Assembly (NCBI RefSeq): GCF_002441855.2
Contig: NZ_CP029487.1
Span: 186,001-250,000 of the forward strand
DNA length: 64,000 bases
Direction: 5' to 3'
From: Eubacterium maltosivorans
Lineage (GTDB): Bacteria; Bacillota; Clostridia; Eubacteriales; Eubacteriaceae
Both the position numbers and the translations under genes were made by a program. The first letter of the stretch is position 1. Each line of letters starts with the position of its first letter. Positions 1 through 7,750 of the stretch are shown one piece after another. The notes under the pieces were generated by a model. It made no database searches. It was not told the DNA's origin and saw only the letters and a program-made list of their open reading frames with translations.

Positions 1-423
1 TCCGGCAAACTCTTCAGGGAAAAGCCCGGGGAGTTTTTCAAGACAGAGAAATTCCGTCTTGCCGCGTTTGGAGGACAATGCCTTGAGCAGACGCGGGTAA
101 GGATTCTCAGAGCTAAAATAGGTTACGGCCAGCTTTTTAGGCAAGTGCGGCTTAAGCTGCGCGTCCAGGTCACTCAGCAGAGACGCCAGATCCACAGGTT
201 TATTCTCCCGTTGGTAGTCTTTAACCATGGCGTTAATATCCCGGTTAATGGTGGGGTTATTATAACCGCAGCTCCAGAGCAGACTGTCTGTGTAAAAGCT
301 GAGGTACATATTTTCATCGGTGTCGGTCAGAGTTTGAAGGCTTCCCTTGGAAATATCAACAATCCCGTCGAAGGAATCCGTCAATTCCGCATTAAACATT
401 TTTTTGGTTTCGTTTTTGCTCAT
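1..423 (-). CDS. Hypothetical protein, N-terminal part only (runs off the left edge)
   Basis: An open frame on the minus strand begins with ATG at 421-423 behind a good GGAGGTAAAC ribosome site and stays open for 141 codons to the window edge, so the C-terminus is missing. The sequence starts MSKNETKKMFNAELTDSF. A stretch near residues 58-78 (YLSFYTDSLLWSCGYNNPTI) and a later VTYFSSENPYPRLLKAL recall the N-terminal part of class III aminotransferases, where a DFxxGxxxxxLGHxxP motif and a cofactor loop occur, but the conserved glycines of that loop are not there. I do not recognise it with confidence. No signal peptide or membrane segment is visible. Confidence 0.6.
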   Translation of the reverse strand, partial: MSKNETKKMFNAELTDSFDGIVDISKGSLQTLTDTDENMYLSFYTDSLLWSCGYNNPTINRDINAMVKDYQRENKPVDLASLLSDLDAQLKPHLPKKLAVTYFSSENPYPRLLKALSSKRGKTEFLCLEKLPGLFPEEFAG

Positions 424-516
424 GTTTACCTCCCTCTAAATAGAACTAACCTTATTTTCCCTTAAAACTAAGAAAATGACAAGTGATTTTAATAAATTCC
501 GGAATAACCTGAAATA

Positions 517-550
517 AAAAAGCGGCGTCCTTAAAAGAACGTCGCTTTTC
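517..550 (-). terminator. Rho-independent terminator of the DUF1858 gene
   Basis: Stem AAGCGGCGTCCTT / AAGAACGTCGCTT with two wobble positions and a short loop, followed on the minus strand by a run of T. It lies directly after the stop codon of the small minus-strand gene at 563-778. Confidence 0.75.
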
Positions 551-562
551 TTAAGAATTAAA

Positions 563-778
563 TTATTTGGTCGCATCAACAGCGTTTAACGCGTCGTTAA
601 TGGAACGAACCATTGCTTCCGGGTCAATGCCGTGGGCAAGACATCCCTGTTCAATATTTTCAAAACGGGCAGCCATGCAGCCAAAGCAATGCATTCCGTA
701 TGCCTGGAAAACCGGCACAGAATCAGGATATTTTTCAACGGCTTCTAAGATGCCCATATCTTTTGTTACTTTATCCAT
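563..778 (-). CDS. DUF1858 domain protein (CxxC, hybrid-cluster-associated type)
   Basis: A 71-residue protein starting MDKVTKDMGILEAVEKYP and carrying MHCFGCMAARFENIEQGC. This matches the DUF1858 / disulfide (hybrid-cluster protein associated) family: a helical pocket with a conserved CxxC near the middle and a third cysteine ten residues later. Such proteins are common in strict anaerobes, often beside hybrid cluster proteins or as stand-alone genes; a redox or metal role is suspected but not established. The start at 778 was chosen because GGAGGTG stands just upstream; an in-frame codon five residues earlier overlaps that ribosome site. The gene is alone, with its own terminator. Confidence 0.85.
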   Translation of the reverse strand: MDKVTKDMGILEAVEKYPDSVPVFQAYGMHCFGCMAARFENIEQGCLAHGIDPEAMVRSINDALNAVDATK

Positions 779-879
779 ATTGTTCACCTCCAAATGGTTA
801 TTATAATCATACTATACCCCTATTATATAGTTTGAAAAAGATTTTGGCAAGAGTATAAAGAAAAAAGAAAGCCAATTAC

Positions 880-908
880 TTGAAAAAAATAAGAGGCCGT
901 TGTATAAT
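880..908 (+). promoter_or_regulatory. Sigma-A promoter of the HPr gene
   Basis: TTGAAA at 880-885, a 17-base spacer, and a perfect TATAAT at 903-908. The HPr start codon follows 40 bases later. Confidence 0.75.
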
Positions 909-947
909 AGACATGATAGGGGAATTTTCTATAAAGGGGTGTATAAT

Positions 948-1223
948 GTGATAACCGACAAAGTAGTGGTACAAAACCGTGCTGGACTCCACGCAAAGCC
1001 AGCATCCTTATTTGTACAAACGGCCAATAAGTTCAAGAGCGAAATTTACATCAGTAAAGGCTCAACACGTGTAAACGCTAAAAGCATTATGGGTGTAATG
1101 ATTTTAGCTGTTCAAAAGGGCGATGAGATCGTAATCGAAGCCTCGGGCGATGATGAAAAGCTCGCGGTCGAAAAGTTAATAGAACTCATTAATAATAAAT
1201 TCGGTCTGCCCGATGAATCTTAA
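948..1223 (+). CDS. ptsH: HPr family phosphocarrier protein
   Basis: A 91-residue HPr. With the GTG start at 948 the numbering fits the family exactly: the phosphorylated histidine is H15 in NRAGLHAKPAS and the regulatory serine is S46 in NAKSIMGVM. HPr carries phosphate from enzyme I to sugar-specific EIIA domains of the PTS in the cytoplasm; in Firmicutes, HPr kinase modifies Ser46 for CcpA-linked catabolite control. GTG 948 is preferred because AAAGGGG lies 9 bases upstream; an in-frame ATG at 900 lies inside the promoter. No enzyme I gene is adjacent, so it could also be a dedicated or regulatory HPr paralogue, although both phosphosites are intact, unlike Crh, which lacks the histidine. 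Confidence 0.93.
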   Translation: MITDKVVVQNRAGLHAKPASLFVQTANKFKSEIYISKGSTRVNAKSIMGVMILAVQKGDEIVIEASGDDEKLAVEKLIELINNKFGLPDES

Positions 1224-1236
1224 CAAAATGTAAACT

Positions 1237-1276
1237 AAGAAAAGTATGGATGGGTTCATTCATACTTTTCTTTTGT
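1237..1276 (+). terminator. Rho-independent terminator after HPr
   Basis: AGAAAAGTATG pairs perfectly with CATACTTTTCT, followed by TTTTG. It separates the HPr gene from cobS. Confidence 0.75.
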
Positions 1277-1329
1277 TAACGCGGCGTTACCGCGCTTTTT
1301 TACGATCTTATGACAACAAAGGAGTTTTT

Positions 1330-2085
1330 ATGCGCAAAATACTGATCGCCATTTCCTTTTTTACCCGCTTTCCCATAAAGCTGAAGGATGTGAGCGAGGA
1401 AGAATTTTATGATTCAATGATTTTTATGCCGCTCGTGGGCCTTCTGGTTGGAGCGATCCTGTTCGCGGTCTCCTGGGTGTTATCCTATATTCATGTCATC
1501 CAGCTGCAGGCCCTCTTTACCATGATCGTCTATATCTGGATTACCGGCGGTCTGCATCTCGACGGCTTTGCCGATACGGTGGACGCCCTGTTCTCAGCCA
1601 GAGACCATAAGAAAATGATGGAGATCATGAAGGACAGCCGCCTGGGTTCTTTTGGGGCCATTGGCCTGATCCTGCTATTTCTGACCATCTGGTCCTGCTA
1701 TACGGTCATTCTGCCGGAAAACCTGCTGATTCTGATCCTCATGCCTGTTATCGGGCGCTACTGCGCCATACAAACCTGCTGCTTCTCAACCTACGCTGAG
1801 GGCGGCGGCGGACTGGGGCGCCGGATTGTCGAGATGACCAAGCCCTGGCATGTGGTGCTCTATCTGGTGCTGATCCTGCCCTTTGCCTGGTTTGCCATTG
1901 GGCCGGTGGCCTTCTTTGCAGCGCTGGGAACCATGGTCATCGATTTAGGGCTCATGTTTTATTTACAGCGTAAAATCGGCGGCATCACCGGCGATACCAT
2001 CGGCCTGACCATCGAGCTGACCCAGACCATTTTTCTGGTGGTTCTGGCGGTTATTCAGGCGAATTGGATGCTTCTGGCAGCGTGA
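1330..2085 (+). CDS. cobS: Adenosylcobinamide-GDP ribazoletransferase (cobalamin synthase)
   Basis: A 251-residue, highly hydrophobic membrane protein starting MRKILIAISFFTRFP. It joins adenosylcobinamide-GDP and alpha-ribazole (phosphate), the last assembly step of adenosylcobalamin. Family marks are FFTRFP at the N-terminus, GGLHLDGFADTVDALFSA near residue 80 (the metal-binding aspartates), and DSRLGSFG near residue 103. ATG 1330 has AAAGGAG upstream. It overlaps the next gene by one base pair of codons (ATGA at 2083-2087). No other cobalamin gene or cobalamin riboswitch is seen beside it. It gives the cell its own route to the corrinoids used by methyltransferases such as those encoded at 54.6-58.0 kb. 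Confidence 0.95.
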   Translation: MRKILIAISFFTRFPIKLKDVSEEEFYDSMIFMPLVGLLVGAILFAVSWVLSYIHVIQLQALFTMIVYIWITGGLHLDGFADTVDALFSARDHKKMMEIMKDSRLGSFGAIGLILLFLTIWSCYTVILPENLLILILMPVIGRYCAIQTCCFSTYAEGGGGLGRRIVEMTKPWHVVLYLVLILPFAWFAIGPVAFFAALGTMVIDLGLMFYLQRKIGGITGDTIGLTIELTQTIFLVVLAVIQANWMLLAA

Positions 2086-3995
2086 TGACCATGAAAAATC
2101 AATGTTTACCGACCAACCGGCAGGAAATGTGTGACCGTGGCTGGCAAGAGGTTGACTTTGTCCTGGTCACAGGGGACGGCTATGTGGATCACCCCTCCTT
2201 TGGGGCGGCGGTGATCTCCCGGGTGCTGGAAAGCCATGGCTACCGGGTGGGCATTATCGCCCAGCCCGACTGGCACAGCGCCGGGGCCTTTGAGGTCTTT
2301 GGCCGCCCGCGCCTCGGCTTTATGGTGACAGCCGGGAACCTTGATTCCATGGTCAGCCACTATACCGTCAATAAAAAGAGGCGGAAAAAAGATGTGTATA
2401 CGCCGGGAGGCGCTGCCTGCCGGCGGCCAGACCGGGCCACCATTGTCTACTGCGGCAAAATACGGGAGACCTATAAGGATGTTCCGCTGATTATCGGCGG
2501 GATCGAAGCCAGCCTGCGGCGTTTTGCTCATTACGACTACTGGCAGAACAAGGTGCGGCGCTCGATTCTCTTTGACAGCCGGGCCGATCTTCTGGTCTAC
2601 GGCATGGGCGAAAAGGCCATTGTCGAGATTGCGGACAGCCTTAATGCCGGCATTCCGGTATCCGAATTAAACTACATTAAAGGTACAGCCTGTATCATTA
2701 AAGAAATGCTTTCGGATTGTGTGGAATTGCCGGGCTGCGAAGCGGTGACCGAGGATAAAAAGGCTTATGCCGAAGCGGCAAAAGTCATTCATGGGAGCAA
2801 TGATCCTTTTAACCCAAGGCCATTTATCCAGGCGACCGGCAACCGGTACCTGTGCCAGAATCCGCCGCAGATGCCGCTGACCGAGGCAGAGATGGATGAA
2901 ATCTACGGGCTGCCCTATACTTTCCGCCAGTGCGAAAGCTCGCTGGGGGACGGTGTAATTCCAGGAATCGAGGAAATAAAATTCAGTATTACAGCCAACA
3001 GGGGCTGTTTTGGAAATTGTCATTTCTGTGCCCTTGCCATTCATCAGGGGCGGTATATCCAAAAGCGGAGCAAGGCCTCCATTGTGGCCGAAGCAAAACG
3101 CATGATTAAAGATCCGGATTTTAAGGGCTATATCCATGATATCGGCGGTCCAACCGCTAATTTCAGAAATCCGGCCTGTGAAAAGCAGAAAACAAAAGGC
3201 GTCTGCCGGCACAGGGAGTGCCTGTTTCCCAAGCCTTGTGAGAATCTGGACACGGACGAAAGTGAATACCTGGAGGTGCTGCGGGCAGTAAGGCAGCTGC
3301 CGGGCGTCAAGAAGGTGTTTGTCCGCTCTGGCATTCGTTACGACTTTCTCCTGAAAGACAAAAATAAAAGCTTTTTTAAAGAACTGGTGAAATACCACGT
3401 CAGCGGACAGCTGCGGGTAGCGCCAGAGCATGTGGCGGGGTCTGTGCTCCGCAGCATGGGAAAACCGGACTTCTCGGTTTACGAACGTTTTCACCGGGAA
3501 TTTGTCCAGTATGATAAACAGTTCAAGACCAATCAATTTGTGGTTCCTTATTTTATAACCGGCCATCCAGGGTGCACCCTGAGCGACGCCATCACCCTGA
3601 GTGAGTACATCCGGGATCATGGCGCTGTGCCCGAGCAGGTGCAGGATTTCTATCCGACGCCGGGCAGCATCGCCACAGCCATGTATTATACAGGCTATAA
3701 TCCCTTTACCATGGAGTCCATGCATATTCCAAAGGATAGGGAAAAGCTGATGCAGCGCGCGTTGATCCAGTACAATCGGCCAGAGAACTATAAGCTGGTT
3801 CACGAGGCTTTGATAAAGGCCGGCCGGAGAGACCTGATCGGCAGCCACAAAGGGGCGCTGATCCCCGAAAAACCCCGCGGCGCAAAAATGGCCAAGGGAA
3901 AGGCCCCAGAGAAAAAGCCAGGAACCAGAGGTAAAAATAAAAGAAAAAATGGTGGTAAAAATGGAAATGGAAAAAAAACTGACCGAATCAATTGA
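2085..3995 (+). CDS. ygiQ: YgiQ family (UPF0313) radical SAM protein
   Basis: A 636-residue radical SAM protein. The cluster-binding motif C-x3-C-x2-C appears as GCFGNCHFCALAIHQGR near residue 308. The N-terminal part (DYVDHPSFG-like segment, GGIEASLRRFAHYDYW) and the central segment with DLGGPTANF-type sequence (IHDIGGPTANF) and a cysteine-rich insert are typical of YgiQ. The function of the family is unknown. The C-terminal 50 residues are a Lys/Gly-rich, probably disordered tail (KAPEKKPGTRGKNKRKNGGK). The start overlaps the cobS stop as ATGA; a second ATG at 2091 is possible and no strong ribosome site decides between them, which suggests translational coupling. Its 3' end overlaps the DtxR-like gene. 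Confidence 0.9.
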   Translation: MTMKNQCLPTNRQEMCDRGWQEVDFVLVTGDGYVDHPSFGAAVISRVLESHGYRVGIIAQPDWHSAGAFEVFGRPRLGFMVTAGNLDSMVSHYTVNKKRRKKDVYTPGGAACRRPDRATIVYCGKIRETYKDVPLIIGGIEASLRRFAHYDYWQNKVRRSILFDSRADLLVYGMGEKAIVEIADSLNAGIPVSELNYIKGTACIIKEMLSDCVELPGCEAVTEDKKAYAEAAKVIHGSNDPFNPRPFIQATGNRYLCQNPPQMPLTEAEMDEIYGLPYTFRQCESSLGDGVIPGIEEIKFSITANRGCFGNCHFCALAIHQGRYIQKRSKASIVAEAKRMIKDPDFKGYIHDIGGPTANFRNPACEKQKTKGVCRHRECLFPKPCENLDTDESEYLEVLRAVRQLPGVKKVFVRSGIRYDFLLKDKNKSFFKELVKYHVSGQLRVAPEHVAGSVLRSMGKPDFSVYERFHREFVQYDKQFKTNQFVVPYFITGHPGCTLSDAITLSEYIRDHGAVPEQVQDFYPTPGSIATAMYYTGYNPFTMESMHIPKDREKLMQRALIQYNRPENYKLVHEALIKAGRRDLIGSHKGALIPEKPRGAKMAKGKAPEKKPGTRGKNKRKNGGKNGNGKKTDRIN

Positions 3996-4347
3996 AGACT
4001 ATATTGAAACCATATATTTGGATTTTTCGCAGGATAACCGGGGCGTCCGCATCACCGACCTTGCCCAGGCCATGGGGGTGAGCAAGGCCAGCGCCAACGA
4101 CGCTGTCAAAAAGCTGAAATCCCTGGGTTATGTAGAGCATGAGCGCTATGGCCAGATCTATCTGACCGACAGCGGCGAGGCCATGGGCATCAAAATCTAT
4201 GAAAAACACTGTATTATTACCAAGTTTTTAAACCAGGTTCTGGATGTCAGCCCTAAGGTGGCAGAAAACGACGCCTGCTGTATCGAGCATATCATCAGCG
4301 ATGAAACCTTTGAAAAGATGAAAGCTTATCTGAAGGATAACGAATAA
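3961..4347 (+). CDS. DtxR/MntR family metal-dependent transcriptional repressor
   Basis: A 128-residue protein with an N-terminal winged helix (SIEDYIETIYLDF, then ITDLAQAMGVSKASANDAVKKLKSLGYV) and a metal-binding dimerisation domain (EKHCIITKFLNQVL, then NDACCIEHIISDETFEKM). The C-x-x-E-H in the last segment corresponds to ligands of the DtxR family, so Fe(II) or Mn(II) sensing is likely. It lacks the SH3-like third domain, as MntR and many clostridial members do. The start overlaps the tail of ygiQ; of three in-frame ATGs, 3961 has the best spaced ribosome site (GGTGG). No metal transporter lies nearby, so its targets are elsewhere. Confidence 0.88.
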   Translation: MEMEKKLTESIEDYIETIYLDFSQDNRGVRITDLAQAMGVSKASANDAVKKLKSLGYVEHERYGQIYLTDSGEAMGIKIYEKHCIITKFLNQVLDVSPKVAENDACCIEHIISDETFEKMKAYLKDNE

Positions 4348-4350
4348 AAA

Positions 4351-4386
4351 AGACCGTGCCGTTCACCGAGAGCGGCGCGGTTTTTT
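4351..4386 (+). terminator. Rho-independent terminator
   Basis: GACCGTGCCG pairs with CGGCGCGGTT (one G-T), followed by TTTTTT. It closes the cobS-ygiQ-dtxR unit. Confidence 0.85.
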
Positions 4387-4446
4387 ATATGACAGACCAG
4401 GCATTTTCTGTTACAATAATCCTAACCGAGAAAGGAAAAGAAACCA

Positions 4447-5781
4447 TTGAAGATAAAAGAGAAAATCACCATCGTGTTAGAGGATATTACCCACAGCGGC
4501 GAAGGCGTCGGCCGGGTCGACAATATGATCGTATTTGTGGACGGCGGCGTGCCGGGCGACACAGTGGAAATTGAGATAACCGCCATCAAGAAGACCTATA
4601 TGACCGGAAAAATAATAAAATTGATTGCCCCCTCCGGGACACGGCAGGAGCCGCCGTGTCTCTATTTTGGGCGCTGCGGCGGCTGCCAGCTCCTGCAGGT
4701 GCAGTATGATGCTCAGCTTGCCATCAAGCATAAAATCGTCACCGACGCACTGGAAAGAATCGGCGGGATTAAGGACGTTCCGGTAAACGCCGTGATCGGC
4801 ATGGAGGTGCCGTACCGCTACCGCAATAAAGCTCAGTTTAAAATCAGCGGTAAAGGCGTGGGCTTTTTCGCCAAGAGAAGCCATCAGATCGTCCCCATCG
4901 AAGACTGCCTGACCCAGCCCGAAAGCTGTGCACAGGTCATAGAAACCTTTAACGCGCTGCTGAAAGATGGCTGCTTTGAGCTTTACGACGAGCAGCAGCA
5001 TACAGGCTTTCTGAGAGGAATTGTCCAGAGAACCAACGAGCAGGGCGAAAATATGATTGTGATCGTGGGAAACGGAAAAAAACTCAAGCATAAAGATAAA
5101 ATCCTGCAAGCCATTACCGAGAGAATTCCAGATGTGCGTTCCATCTACCTGAATGTCAATACCACCAGAGGGAATGCCGTGCTGGGCAGAGAAAACCACC
5201 TGCTGCTGGGCACACCGCAGATCGAGGAACGCATCGGCGACCTGAGCTTTCTCATCTCGCCCAATTCCTTTTTCCAGGTCAATACCCGCCAGACAAAGGT
5301 GATGTATGATCTGGTGAAAAGGATGGCCGCCTTAACCGGCACCGAAACGCTTTTCGACCTTTATTGCGGCACAGGCACCATCGGCCTGTACCTGGCCCGC
5401 GAAGCCGCCCAGGTCTATGGCATCGAGATCGTGGAAAACGCCGTCCTTGACGCCCAGGAGAACGCCGAGCGCAATCAGATCGAAAATATCAGCTTTATCC
5501 AAGGAAAATCCGAAACAGAAGCCCCAAAACTGGCAGACGAAGGCGTCCACCCCGATGTCATTGTCCTCGACCCGCCCAGAAAAGGCTGCGACCCCGCACT
5601 CCTGGAAATGATCAAAAACCTGGCCGTCCCCAAAGTCGTCTACGTTTCCTGTAACCCTTCCACCTTGGCCCGCGACCTGAAAATAATGCGTGAGTATGGG
5701 TATCAGGTGCAGGAAGTTCAGCCAGTGGATTTGTTTCCTGGGACGGGGCACGTTGAGACGGTGGTCAAACTTTCTAGGTAA
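4447..5781 (+). CDS. rlmD: 23S rRNA (uracil-5-)-methyltransferase, RlmD/TrmA family
   Basis: A 444-residue SAM-dependent RNA methyltransferase. Order: a TRAM RNA-binding domain (about 1-60), an iron-sulfur motif with C71, C77 and C80 in CLYFGRCGGCQ, a central domain, and a Rossmann methyltransferase domain with DLYCGTGTIGLYLA (about 305), VIVLDPPRKGCDP (about 370) and the catalytic cysteine in VSCNPSTLARDL (about 400). It forms m5U in RNA, by family 23S rRNA. The start codon is TTG at 4447 with AAAGG upstream. Several paralogues (RlmCD, TrmFO-independent types) occur in Firmicutes, so the exact target uridine is not certain. Confidence 0.92.
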   Translation: MKIKEKITIVLEDITHSGEGVGRVDNMIVFVDGGVPGDTVEIEITAIKKTYMTGKIIKLIAPSGTRQEPPCLYFGRCGGCQLLQVQYDAQLAIKHKIVTDALERIGGIKDVPVNAVIGMEVPYRYRNKAQFKISGKGVGFFAKRSHQIVPIEDCLTQPESCAQVIETFNALLKDGCFELYDEQQHTGFLRGIVQRTNEQGENMIVIVGNGKKLKHKDKILQAITERIPDVRSIYLNVNTTRGNAVLGRENHLLLGTPQIEERIGDLSFLISPNSFFQVNTRQTKVMYDLVKRMAALTGTETLFDLYCGTGTIGLYLAREAAQVYGIEIVENAVLDAQENAERNQIENISFIQGKSETEAPKLADEGVHPDVIVLDPPRKGCDPALLEMIKNLAVPKVVYVSCNPSTLARDLKIMREYGYQVQEVQPVDLFPGTGHVETVVKLSR

Positions 5782-5879
5782 ATAGCAGGTTTTTGCAGTT
5801 TGACTATAAAAAAGCGTCCTCCGTCCACCATTTGTCCACGCGAGTTTATTCATTGTTTAAAACAAAATGGAGAAATAAA

Positions 5880-6232
5880 TTGATTAAGTTCACAGATTTT
5901 ATAAAAGTTCCTGATGAAAAAAAGACGAAAGTGAAGTTTCATATGAATGCTGGGGACTGCAAAAAGCCAGCATGGGATTTATTACTCGAAGATAGTATAG
6001 AATGAATAAGCATGAATGGCTGGAAAACAAAGCATCCAAACAATAATGTTAATTATTCAGAATGCTTAATTGCTTTTGCTCAATATTACCCATATGAACC
6101 AGAATACTTTATTTTTGGAGAAATGTATAAAGTTGAAAAAATTCAACCAGAAGTTTTTAATGCCCCGGGTATATACTAACATTAATGGATGATTATCAAG
6201 AATATAGGGAAGGGCTAATAATTGAAAGAGTA
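5880..6232 (+). pseudogene. Decayed N-terminal remnant of a GIY-YIG nuclease-like protein
   Basis: Reading from TTG at 5880 (GGAG upstream) gives LIKFTDFIKVPDEKKTKVKF and so on, interrupted by TGA where the frame reads DSIE-stop-ISMNGWKTKHP. It continues in the same frame through LIAFAQYYPYEPEYFIFGEM until about 6170. There a single-base shift is needed to continue as LTLMDDYQEYREGLIIE. The translation resembles, from memory, the N-terminal region of GIY-YIG nuclease family proteins of Firmicutes. The catalytic C-terminal half is absent; the tandem GNAT gene follows directly. The segment is AT-richer than its neighbours, which fits a foreign gene. The decay is read directly from the sequence; the family name is recollection. 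Confidence 0.6.
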
Positions 6233-6268
6233 TCTATGCACAATCTTACCCAACAGAAAGGACACCTC

Positions 6269-7291
6269 ATGGAAAACTTAACACTCATCCCACCCACAAA
6301 AGCAAATAAAACTGCAATACTGGCGTTCAAAAATGAATTTTTTCAAGCCGGCGAAAGAGTCATCAACGGCAGCGCGCTTCTCGATCAGATGGATTATGAG
6401 GAGTGGCTGGAAAACATTAGAAGAAATAGAGATTTTCAAACAGTGCGGGAGGACTGGGTGGTGTCCTCGACGTTTTTGGCAGTCCGTGAACAAGATCAGC
6501 GGATTGTGGGGATTGTTGATCTTCGTCACAGCCTGGGTCAGCCCTTTCTTGCGGAATACGGGGGACATATTGGCTATGCTGTCCGCCCTTCGGAGCGCGG
6601 GAAAAGCTATGCGGTGCAGATTTTATCGCTGGCGCTTGAGGCGGCTCAGAAGCTGGGGCTTGAGGCAGTGATGCTGGGTTGCTACGCGGATAATATGGGA
6701 TCAATCAAAACGATGCTGAAATGTGGTGGTGTATTAAAAGAGGAGAAGCCTTATATTGATGGAAAGCCCATGTGCATTTATTGGATTACCATCAAGGCGG
6801 GACCTATCCGCAGGCTCATACAAAAAGATATGGAACGTGCAGCGGAAATCGTCAACCATTGCTGGAAAACCACTTATGCGGGCTATGTGGACCCTGTGCA
6901 GCTCGATGAAGTGTGGTGCGGCAAACGCAGTGAGGCCATTAAAGACGAATTCCGGACAAACCAACTGGAGAATTACGTGTTCGATGAAAAAGGAGTGAAA
7001 GGCGTACTCTCCTGTGGTAAAAGCGCAGATGCGGATAAGCCCGGGGCCTTTGAGCTCTGGCGGATTTATGTTGATCCGGCGTTTCAGGCGCAGGGGATTG
7101 GCAGTAAGCTGCTGGCGTTTGGAGAAGCGCTGGCAAGAGAACGGAATTATCAGGAAATGGTTATCTGGGCCTTTGAAAAAAATGAAAATGCCTGTGCGTT
7201 TTATAAAAAGCATGGCTACAAACCGGATATTACGCAGCATCTGGGTGAAAACTTTAATGCTGAGGGTCTCAGATTTATAAAATCATTATAA
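6269..7291 (+). CDS. Tandem GNAT-domain acetyltransferase
   Basis: A 340-residue protein made of two GNAT folds. The first (about 1-175) resembles YitI/YhbS-type proteins, with GGHIGYAVRPSERGKSYAVQ as its acetyl-CoA loop (R/QxxGxx form reduced to RPSERGKSYA). The second (about 180-340) has LWRIYVDPAFQAQGIGSKLLAFGEA, a clear QxxGxG acetyl-CoA loop, and NENACAFYKKHGY. N-acetylation of a small molecule or protein is expected, but the acceptor cannot be inferred. ATG 6269 has AGAAAGGA upstream. The gene starts just after the decayed nuclease-like remnant. Confidence 0.85.
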   Translation: MENLTLIPPTKANKTAILAFKNEFFQAGERVINGSALLDQMDYEEWLENIRRNRDFQTVREDWVVSSTFLAVREQDQRIVGIVDLRHSLGQPFLAEYGGHIGYAVRPSERGKSYAVQILSLALEAAQKLGLEAVMLGCYADNMGSIKTMLKCGGVLKEEKPYIDGKPMCIYWITIKAGPIRRLIQKDMERAAEIVNHCWKTTYAGYVDPVQLDEVWCGKRSEAIKDEFRTNQLENYVFDEKGVKGVLSCGKSADADKPGAFELWRIYVDPAFQAQGIGSKLLAFGEALARERNYQEMVIWAFEKNENACAFYKKHGYKPDITQHLGENFNAEGLRFIKSL

Positions 7292-7293
7292 AA

Positions 7294-7326
7294 AATCCCC
7301 TGTCGATAAAGGCAGGGGATTTTTGC
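7294..7326 (+). terminator. Rho-independent terminator
   Basis: AATCCCCTGTC / GGCAGGGGATT stem followed by TTTT. It closes the tandem GNAT gene. Confidence 0.85.
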
Positions 7327-7339
7327 TTTGACCAGTTAA

Positions 7340-7546
7340 TTAATTTTCAGCTTTAACGGCTTCCAGCACCTCAGCAATACCGGTTGCACCCCATTTTACA
7401 CAGTAAGGAATCGAAAAAGATTCATCATGAAACGCATTGAGTGCGTCCAGCGTTTCCGGGGACAGCTTGGACATAATGGCTTCTAGGGCTTCAAAATGTT
7501 CATTTATTTCTTTAAGACGGACAGTGTCATTTTCTTTGATTTTCAC
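7340..7546 (-). CDS. Small hypothetical protein
   Basis: A 68-residue mainly helical protein (KIKENDTVRLKEINEHFEAL ... LSPETLDALNAFHDESF ... ALTEV-like end AEVLEAVKAEN). It starts with GTG at 7546 behind a strong AGGAGG site, which supports real translation. I do not recognise a family. It is alone on the minus strand between the GNAT gene and the MFS gene. Confidence 0.7.
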   Translation of the reverse strand: MKIKENDTVRLKEINEHFEALEAIMSKLSPETLDALNAFHDESFSIPYCVKWGATGIAEVLEAVKAEN

Positions 7547-7750
7547 AAAGTTACCTCCTGAAAGTGTTTAGCGATACTTTTCTTTTCTTTATTTTAACAC
7601 GGTCTGCCTAAAACCTCAATGGCAGGCGGCCCTAAAATTTTTCAGAATTTGTATGATAGAATGTTGTTTCAAAAAGGTATATACTATTAAAGAAAAAAGA
7701 ATCCAAAAGAATGAATCAAAAGCGCGATTTAACAGAAAAGGGATGAATAA

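Noticed and set aside
145-465. Plus-strand open frame of 106 codons at the left edge
   Set aside because: It is the antisense shadow of the minus-strand gene that starts at 423 with a clear ribosome site, and it has no ribosome site of its own.
1277-1329. Cobalamin riboswitch upstream of cobS
   Set aside because: Only about 50 bases separate the HPr terminator from cobS, too short for the aptamer, and no B12-box is seen.
2667-3848. Minus-strand open frame of 393 codons opposite ygiQ
   Set aside because: It is a shadow of the radical SAM gene; there is no ribosome site or family match.
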